DNA of 64,000 nt from Williamsia herbipolensis. GTDB lineage: Bacteria > Actinomycetota > Actinomycetes > Mycobacteriales > Mycobacteriaceae. This document shows positions 1-8,326 of this stretch, piece after piece; the stretch's first letter is position 1; each line of letters starts with the position of its first letter. Below the pieces are notes generated by a model. It did no database searches, was not told the DNA's origin, and saw nothing but the letters and a program-made list of their open reading frames with translations. The stretch lies in assembly GCF_000964005.1 (NCBI RefSeq), contig NZ_JXYP01000014.1:333102-397101 (forward strand), given 5' to 3'. The position numbers and the translations under genes are program-made.

Positions 1-29
1 AAGGCAATCGACGGTAAGGGACTGATTCC

Positions 30-1037
30 ATGACAGCGGCGGATGGGGGCCTCTCACAGCCCCGGGGACGTCACGCGCGCAGCGAGGCCGACCGGCCCGT
101 GCCCACGACCGTGGCGCGCACGAAGACCGCCGGCGCGCCGCCCACGGCGAAGAACGTCAGTGACGGCAAGAAGGCCGATCGGCGCCTCGGGCTGCTGCTG
201 ATCGCGCCGGCCGCGATCGTGATGCTGGTCGTCACGGGGTACCCGATCGTGTACTCGGTGTACCTCAGCCTGTTCAAGGCGAGCCTGTCGGCGCCGGGCA
301 AGAGCGAGTTCGTCTGGTTCACCAATTACGTGACCGCGCTCAGCGACAGCTACTGGTGGACCGCGTTCGGGATCACCCTGGGCATCACCGTGGTCTCGGT
401 CGCCATCGAGTTCGTGCTGGGCCTGGCGATCGCACTCGTCATGCACCGCACCATCTTCGGCAAGGGACTCGTCCGCACGGTCGTGCTCATCCCATACGGC
501 ATCGTCACCGTCGCCGCCGCGTTCTCGTGGTACTACGCGTGGACGCCGGAGACGGGCTACCTGGCGAACCTGCTGCCCGCCGGGTCGGCTCCGCTGACCC
601 ACCAGCTGCCGTCGCTGGCGGTGATCGTCCTCGCCGAGGTGTGGAAGACGACACCGTTCATGGCGCTGCTGTTGCTGGCCGGTCTCGCGCTCGTCCCCGA
701 CGACCTGCTCAAGGCGGCCCAGGTCGACGGGGCGGGGGCGTGGACGCGGTTGATCCGCATCACGATCCCGCTGATGAAGCCGGCCATCCTGGTCGCGCTG
801 CTGTTCCGCACCCTCGACGCGTTCCGGATCTTCGACAACATTTACGTGCTGACGAAGGGCGCGAACACCACCTACTCGGTGTCCGTCCTGGGATACGACA
901 ACCTGTTCAAGGCGTTCAATCTCGGTGTCGGCTCGGCGATCAGCGTGCTGATCTTCCTGGCCGTCGCGATCATCGCCGCACTGTTCATCAAGGGATTCGG
1001 TGCGTCAGCGCCCGGATCCGACAACGAGGGGCGGTAG
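30..1037 (+). CDS. sugA: ABC sugar importer permease, SugA-like (trehalose type)
   Basis: Inner-membrane permease of a CUT1-type (MalF family) carbohydrate importer. The 335-residue protein has a hydrophilic N-terminus of about 50 residues, then six predicted membrane segments beginning [14 protein letters not shown]. The EAA loop that docks on the ATPase lies near residues 224-245 ([14 protein letters not shown]). The ATG at 30 follows an AAGGGA-like ribosome site. A second MalG-type permease and an ATPase follow within 10 bp, the order of lpqY-sugA-sugB-sugC in mycobacteria, where the system recycles trehalose released during mycolate transfer. The binding lipoprotein would lie just left of the window. 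The trehalose substrate is inferred from this synteny and not from residues seen here; another disaccharide is possible. Confidence 0.85.
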   Translation: MTAADGGLSQPRGRHARSEADRPVPTTVARTKTAGAPPTAKNVSDGKKADRRLGLLLIAPAAIVMLVVTGYPIVYSVYLSLFKASLSAPGKSEFVWFTNYVTALSDSYWWTAFGITLGITVVSVAIEFVLGLAIALVMHRTIFGKGLVRTVVLIPYGIVTVAAAFSWYYAWTPETGYLANLLPAGSAPLTHQLPSLAVIVLAEVWKTTPFMALLLLAGLALVPDDLLKAAQVDGAGAWTRLIRITIPLMKPAILVALLFRTLDAFRIFDNIYVLTKGANTTYSVSVLGYDNLFKAFNLGVGSAISVLIFLAVAIIAALFIKGFGASAPGSDNEGR

Positions 1038-1045
1038 CGCCGGAC

Positions 1046-1876
1046 ATGAATCAGACGGTGGGAAAAAAGGTCGGCTGGTCCGTCATCAATCTGCTGGTCG
1101 TTCTCTACGCCCTCATCCCGGTGCTGTGGATCGTCAGCCTCTCGTTCAAGCCCCCGGGCTCGGTCACCGACGGCAGCTTCATCCCGAAGAAGTGGACGTT
1201 CGACAACTACAGCGGCATCTTCGACACGAACGACTTCACGAGTGCGCTCATCAACTCGATCGGCATCGGTCTCATCACCACGGTGATCGCGGTGGTGCTC
1301 GGGACCGTCGCGGCGTATGCGGTTGCGCGCCTGGACTTCCCGGGTAAGAAGGTGTTCATCGGTGCGGCGTTGCTCATCGCCATGTTCCCGCAGATCTCGC
1401 TGGTGACACCGCTGTTCAACATCGAGCGCAAGATCGGGCTGTTCGACACCTGGCCCGGCCTGATCCTGCCGTACATCACCTTCGCGCTGCCGTTGGCGAT
1501 CTACACGCTCTCGGCGTTCTTCCGCGAGATCCCATGGGAGCTCGAGAAGGCGGCCAAGATGGACGGCGCCACCCCGGCACAGGCCTTCCGCAAGGTGATC
1601 GCCCCGCTGGCCGCACCCGGCATCGTCACCGCGGCGATCCTGGTGTTCATCTTCGCCTGGAACGACCTGCTCCTGGCGATCTCGTTGACCTCGACCAACA
1701 ACTCGATCACCGCGCCGGTGGCCATCTCGAACTTCACCGGTAGCTCGCAGTTCGAGGAGCCGACCGGGTCGATCGCGGCGGCCGCCGTGGTGATCACCAT
1801 TCCGATCATCGTCTTCGTACTGTTCTTCCAACGTCGTATCGTTGCCGGCCTGACCTCCGGCGCTGTGAAGGGATAA
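1046..1876 (+). CDS. sugB: ABC sugar importer permease, SugB-like
   Basis: MalG-family second permease of the importer, 276 residues, close to mycobacterial SugB in length. An N-terminal membrane segment ([22 protein letters not shown]) is followed by a periplasmic loop, five more helices and the EAA loop [20 protein letters not shown]. The reading frame stays open far upstream in phase with 356, but the ATG at 1046, 8 bp after the sugA stop, gives the family start and avoids a long overlap. It pairs with SugA to form the channel. The spacing to sugC is 2 bp, so all three are almost certainly one transcript. Confidence 0.87.
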   Translation: MNQTVGKKVGWSVINLLVVLYALIPVLWIVSLSFKPPGSVTDGSFIPKKWTFDNYSGIFDTNDFTSALINSIGIGLITTVIAVVLGTVAAYAVARLDFPGKKVFIGAALLIAMFPQISLVTPLFNIERKIGLFDTWPGLILPYITFALPLAIYTLSAFFREIPWELEKAAKMDGATPAQAFRKVIAPLAAPGIVTAAILVFIFAWNDLLLAISLTSTNNSITAPVAISNFTGSSQFEEPTGSIAAAAVVITIPIIVFVLFFQRRIVAGLTSGAVKG

Positions 1877-1878
1877 CC

Positions 1879-3054
1879 ATGGCCGACATCGTTCTGGACA
1901 AGGTGAGCAAGAAGTACCCCGACGGCTCTCTGGCGGTCAGTGAGGTGAACATCGAGATCGCCGACGGCGAGTTCATCATCCTGGTGGGACCCTCGGGCTG
2001 CGGTAAGTCGACGACGCTGAACATGATCGCGGGCCTCGAGGACATCTCCTCGGGCGAGCTGCGCATCGGCGGTTCACGCGTCAACGAGAAGGCGCCGAAG
2101 GACCGCGACATCGCGATGGTGTTCCAGAGCTACGCGCTCTACCCGCACATGTCGGTGCGCGACAACATCGCCTTCCCGCTGACCCTGGCGAAGCTGTCGA
2201 AGTCGGAGATCGCGTCGAAGGTCGACGAGGCCGCAAAGATCCTCGACCTCGGCCAGTACATGGACCGCAAGCCCGCGAACCTCTCCGGCGGTCAGCGCCA
2301 GCGGGTCGCCATGGGTCGCGCGATCGTGCGTAACCCCAAGGCGTTCCTCATGGACGAGCCGCTGTCGAACCTCGACGCGAAGCTGCGTGTGCAGATGCGC
2401 ACTGAGATCTCACGGCTGCAACAGCGTCTGGGCACCACGACGGTCTACGTGACGCACGATCAGACCGAGGCCATGACCCTCGGCGACCGCGTCGTGGTGT
2501 TGCGCGGCGGTCACGTCCAGCAGATCGGGTCGCCGCAGGAGCTCTACGCCAACCCCGCGAACCTGTTCGTGGCCGGCTTCATCGGCTCGCCGGCGATGAA
2601 CTTCATCCCCGGCACCCTCGGCGCCAACTCCGTCCAGACAGCTCTGGGCGACATCACGGTTCCCGAGCACCAACGCGCCGTGTCGGCGGCCCGGTCGGTC
2701 GGCAGCAACGGCGAGGTGCTCGTCGGCATCCGCCCCGAGCACTTCGAGGACGCACGCCTGCTCGACCCCGCGGCGCGCGGCACCGGTGGGACCTTCACCG
2801 CCCACGTCGAGGTGTTGGAGTCGATGGGTTCGGACAAGTTCGCGTACTTCACCGTCGACGGTCAGCGGGCATCGGGCGACGCCCTCGCCGAGCTCGCCGC
2901 GGACTCCGGCGCCGACTTCGGGTCGAACCAGTTGATCGCGCGTCTCTCGCCGGAGTCGTCGATCACCAAGGGCACCAACGCCGAACTGTTCTACGACGCC
3001 TCCAAGGTGGCGTTGTTCGACCAGTCGAGCGGACACAACCTGCTGCTCCAGTAG
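1879..3054 (+). CDS. sugC: ABC sugar importer ATPase, SugC-like (MalK/UgpC family)
   Basis: Cytoplasmic ATPase energising the SugA/SugB permease; 391 residues, close to the mycobacterial SugC length. Visible motifs are Walker A GPSGCGKST (near residues 37-45), Q-loop FQSYALYPHMSV, signature LSGGQRQRVAMGRA, Walker B FLMDEPLSNLDAKLR and the switch histidine in YVTHDQTEAM. The C-terminal third is the OB-fold regulatory domain typical of MalK/UgpC proteins. Such ATPases sometimes serve several permease pairs, but the 2-bp spacing here ties this one to its neighbours. A strong hairpin follows the stop. Confidence 0.9.
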   Translation: MADIVLDKVSKKYPDGSLAVSEVNIEIADGEFIILVGPSGCGKSTTLNMIAGLEDISSGELRIGGSRVNEKAPKDRDIAMVFQSYALYPHMSVRDNIAFPLTLAKLSKSEIASKVDEAAKILDLGQYMDRKPANLSGGQRQRVAMGRAIVRNPKAFLMDEPLSNLDAKLRVQMRTEISRLQQRLGTTTVYVTHDQTEAMTLGDRVVVLRGGHVQQIGSPQELYANPANLFVAGFIGSPAMNFIPGTLGANSVQTALGDITVPEHQRAVSAARSVGSNGEVLVGIRPEHFEDARLLDPAARGTGGTFTAHVEVLESMGSDKFAYFTVDGQRASGDALAELAADSGADFGSNQLIARLSPESSITKGTNAELFYDASKVALFDQSSGHNLLLQ

Positions 3055-3064
3055 GACACCTGCA

Positions 3065-3118
3065 CACACGACACCGCCGCCCTCCGACGACCACGTCGCG
3101 GGGCGGCGGTGTCGTGTG
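3065..3118. terminator. bidirectional terminator between sugC and the ParB-like gene
   Basis: Perfect 18-bp inverted repeat: left arm 3065-3082 (starts CACACGACACC), right arm 3101-3118 (ends GGTGTCGTGTG), with an 18-nt loop. It sits between convergent genes ending at 3054 and 3125, so it can serve both strands. There is no T-tract, as is common in mycobacteria. Confidence 0.85.
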
Positions 3119-3124
3119 GGGGAG

Positions 3125-3982
3125 TCAGCGCAGTGTGCGCGGGGCGAGGTCGCGGAGCTCGTCGATGATCGACTCGTCCCAGATGTGTTTGCGCACCAGG
3201 CGGTAGCGCTCGCAGGCCAGCCACATGTAGAGCTCGGCGTCGCTGGTGACCCGCGGCAACACCTCCGCGCGCCGCGCCATGCGGACCACCGGCAGGAACT
3301 CCTCGCCGAACCAGCGCCGGGCCACCTCGCCACGCCCGAGGAACTCGCCCACCTCCTGGCTCAGACGGAAGCCCCAGGCCTCGACGTTCTCGGCCAGCTC
3401 GGCGTAGTCGAACGGATCGGCCACGGTGATGGCCTCGGCCTGCTTGCCCTGCAACGGGACCCGCGCGAGGAACAGCCGACGGTGGTCCTTGAGCAGGAGG
3501 TCCGACGGTGCGCTGATCCCGTCGGGGGAGATGCGGGTGTGGATCTCGGTGACGTAGGCGTCGATGGTCTTAAGATGGCGCGCGATCGCGATCGACACAC
3601 GGTGGTGCCCGTCGACCACGAAGTGCATCGAGCCCACCCGGTAGAGCACGATGGGCGGCATCGCCTCGCCGCGACGTTGGGCCGCGGCCAACCGCTGCCA
3701 CCGCGCCCGGACACGGGTCGAGGTGGGGCGGAAGTAGCGGTCGAAATCCCTGGTGCGGTCGACGCTGCCGACGATCGACGACACCTCGACCACGACGAGA
3801 CCCAGGGCGGTCTCACCGGTGCGGCCGAGTGCGGTGACGACCTCGTCGAACGGCAGGATGGTGTTGACGTCGGCGGGCGCACGGGTGAACCACGCCGACA
3901 GGCGCGCCAGTTCGGCCTGTCGCCGGAGGCGGCTGAAGTCGTTCTCGGCGTCGGCGTCGGGGAATCCGGTGTCACGAGCCAT
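3125..3982 (-). CDS. ParB/sulfiredoxin-fold domain protein, function unknown
   Basis: 285 residues. The middle holds a ParB-N-like motif, FVVDGHHRVSIA (VDGHHR at residues 123-128), preceded by PIVLYRVG. This is the arrangement of ParB/sulfiredoxin-like nucleotide-binding domains (value-name-DGHHR-xxxA). There is no helix-turn-helix or C-terminal dimer domain as in chromosome-partitioning ParB, so it is not the segregation ParB. The N-terminal third is charged and helical (NDFSRLRRQAELARLSAWF). The start overlaps the end of the upstream metallophosphoesterase by 11 bp, suggesting translational coupling and joint function. CTP binding, ATP binding and nuclease activity are all open possibilities. 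Confidence 0.6.
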   Translation of the reverse strand: MARDTGFPDADAENDFSRLRRQAELARLSAWFTRAPADVNTILPFDEVVTALGRTGETALGLVVVEVSSIVGSVDRTRDFDRYFRPTSTRVRARWQRLAAAQRRGEAMPPIVLYRVGSMHFVVDGHHRVSIAIARHLKTIDAYVTEIHTRISPDGISAPSDLLLKDHRRLFLARVPLQGKQAEAITVADPFDYAELAENVEAWGFRLSQEVGEFLGRGEVARRWFGEEFLPVVRMARRAEVLPRVTSDAELYMWLACERYRLVRKHIWDESIIDELRDLAPRTLR

Positions 3983-4754
3983 GTCGTCGCCTCCGCACGG
4001 TGATGCCGGTACCGCCGGCCTCGATGTCGAACACGGTGTAGCCCACCGTGTTCAGCGAGAGTGTCGAGGTCGCGGGGGTCGCGTCCTTGTCGTTCGTCGG
4101 ACGCCGCGAAGGGTCGGCGTCGCGGACCAGCGGTATCCGCCGGTCCCGGGGCGTCTGACCGTAGGGGTGGATGTGTCCGTGGATCAACGCCTGGGGCCGC
4201 AGCGACTGCACGAGATCGACGAGACAGCGGAAACCGATGTGCGGGCCGTCGTCGCCGTCGCCGTAGCCGCGGGCGGGGCTGTGGGTCAGCAGGATGTCGA
4301 CCTGGGGGTCGCAATGTGGTCGCGCGCCGATCCGTCGGGTCCGCACCGCGATGCGGTGACGCCAGCGGAGCAGATCCGCGCGCCGACGCTGCGCGCCCTC
4401 CCGATACTGGTTGGGGCCGTCGTTGTAGCGGATCGAGCCCCCGAGGCCCGCGATGCGGAGCCCGGCCACGGTCACGACGCGGCCGTCGGCGTTGACCGCG
4501 CCGGCCGGCCCGGGGTCGTTCGCCGGGAGCCCGGCCCGCGTCCAGCCCGACCGCCCACGGTGGAATCCGGCGAGGTCGCGGTCGTGGTTGCCGGGGACGA
4601 ACACGCACGGGGCGCCGCTACGGGTCGACAACGTCTCGAGGTAGTCGAAGGGCAGGTCGCCGGCGCCGAGGATCAGGTCGGGGGCGAGCTGCTCGACGAG
4701 GCCGTGGGTGAGTCCGTCGACCACCTCGTCGGCCACCGCCAGCACCCGCACCAT
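3972..4754 (-). CDS. calcineurin-like metallophosphoesterase with altered first motif
   Basis: 260-residue phosphoesterase-fold protein. Most metal-site motifs are present: GAGDLP (GD at 32-33), PGNHDRD (55-58), a histidine in LLTHSPARGYGD, and HGHIHPYG. The first motif, normally D-x-H, reads A-D9-E-V11, so the usual metal-binding histidine is absent; this occurs in some branches of the superfamily and may change metal occupancy or activity. The start is leaderless in appearance: a TAGCCT element (complement of 4761-4766) lies 6 nt before the ATG. It heads a two-gene unit with the ParB-like gene. Substrate (nucleotide, phosphodiester or protein) cannot be told. Confidence 0.72.
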   Translation of the reverse strand: MVRVLAVADEVVDGLTHGLVEQLAPDLILGAGDLPFDYLETLSTRSGAPCVFVPGNHDRDLAGFHRGRSGWTRAGLPANDPGPAGAVNADGRVVTVAGLRIAGLGGSIRYNDGPNQYREGAQRRRADLLRWRHRIAVRTRRIGARPHCDPQVDILLTHSPARGYGDGDDGPHIGFRCLVDLVQSLRPQALIHGHIHPYGQTPRDRRIPLVRDADPSRRPTNDKDATPATSTLSLNTVGYTVFDIEAGGTGITVRRRRHGS

Positions 4755-4815
4755 GCGACGAGGCTACCGCGCGCGATGGGTGCGGCCGGAGTGCGATGGT
4801 GTTGACTCGTAGGCG

Positions 4816-5415
4816 ATGAGCACCTCCGTCACCGATCGGGTCACCGACCATCTCCGCGCGGCCCTGCCCGGCGATCCGCAGCGCGCCTCGGTCACGTTCC
4901 TCGGCGTCGAGGCGATCGACGTCCTGCGGTTCACCGACGCCGGCCGCGCCGATGTCGCCGACGTCGTCTTCGCGTCGGTCGGGTGCTCCCGGCACCCGAT
5001 GGCCGACCCCACCGACCTGGGTGCCGACCCGGTACGCGGACCCCGCGCGGAGATCGTCGTCCGTATGCACGCCGGCGACCCGCTGGTGGACCTGCACCGC
5101 AGTGTCGCCCTGCTCGCCGCGACCCCCTCGGTGGAGGGTGTCGTCTTGCTGGCCGACGCGCTGATCGATCTCGGCGAACCGCTGTGGTCGGGATCGGCGT
5201 GCACCGCGGTCGTGCTCTCGGTCGACGAGATCGCCGACTGTCCTCTCGACGAGCCGATGTCGCCGGTCACGTTCCTGCGGGCCATCCCCATCACGGCGAA
5301 CGAGGCCGCGTGGGTGCGTCTGCGGGGGGTCGACGAACTGCGCCGCGCCTGGGAGGAGGCGGACATCGACGTCGCCGACGTGCGCCGCGTGTCCGCCACG
5401 CCGGGACGGGCCTGA
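4816..5415 (+). CDS. suppressor-of-fused (SUFU)-like domain protein
   Basis: 199-residue cytoplasmic protein matching the actinobacterial SUFU-like family as I remember it: VTFLGVEAIDVLRF, then VGCSRHPMAD, GPRAEIVVRM, VEGVVLLADALIDLGEPLW and a C-terminal VTFLRAIPITANEAAWVRLRG. The role of bacterial SUFU proteins is not settled; some sit in toxin-immunity loci, but nothing toxin-like is adjacent here. It is transcribed divergently from the metallophosphoesterase (61-bp gap) and converges on corA with 2 bp between the stop codons. The ATG at 4816 is the first in-frame start and gives the full domain. Confidence 0.65.
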   Translation: MSTSVTDRVTDHLRAALPGDPQRASVTFLGVEAIDVLRFTDAGRADVADVVFASVGCSRHPMADPTDLGADPVRGPRAEIVVRMHAGDPLVDLHRSVALLAATPSVEGVVLLADALIDLGEPLWSGSACTAVVLSVDEIADCPLDEPMSPVTFLRAIPITANEAAWVRLRGVDELRRAWEEADIDVADVRRVSATPGRA

Positions 5416-5417
5416 CC

Positions 5418-6485
5418 CTAGAGCCAGTGGTTGCGCCGGAAGGTACGCCACAGCGTCACCGAGACCACCGCGAGGAATCCGAGCACGCAGTAATAGAAGT
5501 AATGCCAGTGCAACTCGGGCATGTTGTCGAAGTTCATGCCGTAGATCCCGGCCACCATCGTCGGCACCGACGCGATCGCCACCCACGAGGTGATCTTGCG
5601 CATGTCGGTGTTCTGTTGGATCGCGACCTTCGCCGACGCCGCCTCCAACAGCGACGTCAGGACCTCGTCGAAGGTGGAGATCTGCTCGACCGCGCTCGTG
5701 TGGTGGTCGGCCACGTCGCGCATGTACCGCCGGACCTCCTTGGGGCACAGGTCGTTGTCGGAGGAGGTGAGGCGTTGTAGCGGGACCGTCAGCGGCGCCA
5801 CCGCGCGACGCAGTTCGGTCATCTCGCGTTTGAGCAGGTACACCGAGTCGATGTCTATCGCGCCGCTGGGGGAGAAGATGGCCTCCTCGATCGCGTCGAC
5901 GTCGTGTTCGACCGCAGCGGTGACCTCGAGATAGGTGTCGACGACGTGGTCGGCGATGGCGTGCATCACCGCGTACGGGCCGAGGGCGAGCCGATCGGGT
6001 CGGTTCTCCAGATATTGACGGACGCCGGCGAGGTGGGTGAAATCGCCGTGGCGCACGGTGATCACGAAGTTCTTCCCGACGAAGATCATGATCTCGCCTG
6101 TCTCGACGACCTCCTTCGTGGTGGCGAGCGAGTCGTGTTCGACGTACTTGACGGTGCGCAACACGATGAACTGGGTGTCGTCGTACCGTTCGAGCTTCGG
6201 GCGCTGGTGGGCGTGGACGGCATCCTCGACCATCAGTTCGTGGAGCCCGAAGGTGTCGGCGACCCCGGCCATCTGTTGATCGTCGGGGGCGTGTAGACCG
6301 ACCCACACGAACCCCTGCCCGGTCGCGGTGACCTCGGCGAGCGCCTCGCTGTAGGAGCGCCGCCCGGATTTGCGTTCCCCGTCGACATAGACCGCGCAGT
6401 CGACCACCGCGCGCGCGGGCGGGATGGGCACCCGGGGTCGCGGCGGACCGCCGCCGGAGGGGCGCAGTGACGGCAACGACGGCAT
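5418..6485 (-). CDS. corA: CorA magnesium/cobalt transporter
   Basis: 355-residue CorA channel subunit (pentamer) for Mg2+ and related divalent cations. The long cytoplasmic N-terminal domain (FVWVGLHAPDDQQM, then helical segments) ends in two membrane helices flanking the diagnostic GMN at residues 316-318 (IYGMNFDNMPEL). The C-terminus is basic (RRNHWL). The frame is open further upstream, but the ATG at 6485 is preceded by a near-perfect AGGAGG (complement of 6493-6498) with 7-nt spacing, which fixes the start. In M. tuberculosis corA also follows sugABC, supporting orthology. Confidence 0.93.
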   Translation of the reverse strand: MPSLPSLRPSGGGPPRPRVPIPPARAVVDCAVYVDGERKSGRRSYSEALAEVTATGQGFVWVGLHAPDDQQMAGVADTFGLHELMVEDAVHAHQRPKLERYDDTQFIVLRTVKYVEHDSLATTKEVVETGEIMIFVGKNFVITVRHGDFTHLAGVRQYLENRPDRLALGPYAVMHAIADHVVDTYLEVTAAVEHDVDAIEEAIFSPSGAIDIDSVYLLKREMTELRRAVAPLTVPLQRLTSSDNDLCPKEVRRYMRDVADHHTSAVEQISTFDEVLTSLLEAASAKVAIQQNTDMRKITSWVAIASVPTMVAGIYGMNFDNMPELHWHYFYYCVLGFLAVVSVTLWRTFRRNHWL

Positions 6486-6564
6486 GGTGCTACCTCCTCG
6501 GGTTCGGGCGTGACGACCTCGCGGCATCATCGTACGGGTGGCCGCCTCGACTAGCGTGGACGCC

Positions 6565-7536
6565 GTGATCGTCCACCGAGCCCCCACCGTGTCGTCCCGC
6601 CGGCGGGTCCGCGTCGCAGCGGTGACGGTCTCGCTCATCGCGGCGGTCGCCGTCGTCGCGGGGTGTTCGTCGTCGGTGTCGGAGCCCGATCGCACCCTCG
6701 TCGTCGGCAGCGGCCCGGGTACGGCCCCGGCGATCGCCGCCGACATCTACGCCGAGGTGCTGCGGCACGAGGGGGCGACCGTGCGCTCGGGCCTGGTGAC
6801 CGGTTCCTACCGGCAACTGCTCGACGACGTCGACGGCGGCACGGTCGATCTGTTCGGCGCGTTCAGCGGATCGCTGCTGTCCGCACTCGCGCCCGGCTCG
6901 ACCGCGACCTCCACCGACTCCGTGTACGACGATCTCAACCGCGCCCTGCCGCAGGGCGTCTCGGTCGGCGACCCGACCACGGTGGTCGACCAACTGCAGG
7001 TGGTGGTCGCGGCCTCGACGGCGTCGGCGGTCGGCGTCGACGAACTGTCGGAGTGTTCGCGGCTGCCCGCAGGCCTACCGGTGGTGAGCGACCGTACCCC
7101 CGACGAGGGCACGTTGGCCGCACTGGCGGCGGTGGGGTGTCGGTTCGGGCCGTTCCGGAAGGTCGCCGATGTCGCGTCGGTGACCGCCGAGGTGACCTCG
7201 GGCCGTGCGGTGGGTCTCGTGTCGACGCTGTCGAGCGCGGGCAACGATGCCGCGCTGACGGTCCTCGCAGACAGGAAGCAGGTGTCGGCCGACGCCCGTG
7301 CCGATCCGACCGCCACCGGTGCCGCCGACCCGGCGGATCAACCGGCGATCCGGGCACAGAACCTCGTCCCCGTCTTCGCCACCGCAGCCCTCGACCGAGA
7401 TCTCATCAAGGCGGTCAACACGGTCGCGGGCGAGCTCACCACCGCCGACCTCGCCGCGATGGCCCAGAAGGTCTCGACCGGCGCAGCCACCGCCTCGGCG
7501 GTCGTCACCGACTGGCTCTCCGAACACAACCTCTGA
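6565..7536 (+). CDS. lpqZ: LpqZ-like lipoprotein, glycine betaine/choline-type ABC substrate-binding protein
   Basis: 323-residue periplasmic binding lipoprotein. With the GTG at 6565 the signal peptide reads RRRVRVAA...AVVAGC, with the lipobox cysteine at residue 34. The mature part resembles OpuAC-type domains (LVVGSGPGTAPAIAADIYAEVL, GTVDLFGAFSGSLLSAL). A TAGCGT element (6552-6557) lies 7 nt before this GTG with no Shine-Dalgarno, so a leaderless transcript is likely; a GTG at 6538 would add nine residues. No permease or ATPase is nearby, so it is an orphan binding protein, as lpqZ is in M. tuberculosis. Ligand unknown. Confidence 0.72.
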   Translation: MIVHRAPTVSSRRRVRVAAVTVSLIAAVAVVAGCSSSVSEPDRTLVVGSGPGTAPAIAADIYAEVLRHEGATVRSGLVTGSYRQLLDDVDGGTVDLFGAFSGSLLSALAPGSTATSTDSVYDDLNRALPQGVSVGDPTTVVDQLQVVVAASTASAVGVDELSECSRLPAGLPVVSDRTPDEGTLAALAAVGCRFGPFRKVADVASVTAEVTSGRAVGLVSTLSSAGNDAALTVLADRKQVSADARADPTATGAADPADQPAIRAQNLVPVFATAALDRDLIKAVNTVAGELTTADLAAMAQKVSTGAATASAVVTDWLSEHNL

Positions 7537-7537
7537 C

Positions 7538-8326
7538 GTGGCCGCCGAGCCGACAGTGGACGTGACGTGGTGGGGACACTCGACCGCCACCGTCGTCGAT
7601 GCCGGTGTGCGGGTGCTCACCGATCCGGTCCTCACCGCCGGTGTCGCACATCTGCGGCGGCGGCGCGGGCCGATCCCGTCCGCCGCGGCCCGCGACGCCG
7701 ACGTCGTGGTGGTGTCGCATCTGCATTCGGATCATCTCCACGTCCGTTCGCTGGCGATGCTCGATCCCGCCACACCCATCGTCGTGCCGCGGGGGACGGG
7801 TGCCGCGGTACCGGGCACGAGCCGGCTGCGCGGCCGTGATGTCCGCGAGGTGGTCGTCGGTGAGGTGGTGGAGATCGGTGGCGTCGAGATCCGCGCGGTG
7901 CCGGCACGCCACGACGGTCGCCGGCACCCGCTGGCGCGGCACTCGGTCGAGCCGCTCGGTTTCGTCGTGACCGGTTCGGCGCGAACCTATTTCGCAGGTG
8001 ACACCGACATCTTCCCCGGGATGGCCGAGGAGGTCGGCGACTGCGATCTGGCTCTGCTGCCGGTCGGGGGCTGGGGGCCGGGCCTCGGTGAGGGACACAT
8101 GGACGCCGACCGTGCGGCGGCCGCGGCGGGGATGCTGGGCGCGCGCCACGCCGTTCCGGTCCACTTCGGCACGTTCTGGCCGATCGGCCTGTCCGCGGTC
8201 GCGCCGGAGGAGTTCCTGCCGCCGGGTGCGAGATTCGTCGAGGCGGTGACGTCGTCGGCGCGCGACTCCGCGGCGCCTGTCACCACGGCGCACGAACTCG
8301 TCCCCGGACAGTCGCTGTCAGTCTGA
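7538..8326 (+). CDS. MBL-fold metallo-hydrolase (UlaG/NAPE-PLD-like)
   Basis: 262-residue metallo-beta-lactamase-fold hydrolase. The zinc motif H-x-H-x-D-H is HLHSDH at residues 61-66 (VVVVSHLHSDHLHV); later ligands are probably the histidine in PARHDGR, the aspartate in YFAGDTDIF and the histidine in VHFGTFWP. The leading TVDVTWWGHSTATV is typical of the UlaG-like branch that cleaves cyclic phosphodiesters, lactones or phospholipids. The GTG at 7538 follows the lpqZ stop by 1 bp, so the two are co-transcribed; the frame opens earlier, but inside lpqZ. A metabolic link to the binding protein is possible but not shown. Its 3' end overlaps the convergent gene by 9 bp. Confidence 0.75.
   Translation: MAAEPTVDVTWWGHSTATVVDAGVRVLTDPVLTAGVAHLRRRRGPIPSAAARDADVVVVSHLHSDHLHVRSLAMLDPATPIVVPRGTGAAVPGTSRLRGRDVREVVVGEVVEIGGVEIRAVPARHDGRRHPLARHSVEPLGFVVTGSARTYFAGDTDIFPGMAEEVGDCDLALLPVGGWGPGLGEGHMDADRAAAAAGMLGARHAVPVHFGTFWPIGLSAVAPEEFLPPGARFVEAVTSSARDSAAPVTTAHELVPGQSLSV

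Noticed and set aside
356..1045. Upstream extension of the sugB frame
   Set aside because: It would overlap sugA almost completely and is Arg/Gly-rich shadow coding; the ATG at 1046 gives the normal family length.
3125..3982. Chromosome-partitioning ParB near an origin
   Set aside because: No helix-turn-helix, no parA neighbour and no parS-like sites nearby; only the ParB/sulfiredoxin-type motif is present.
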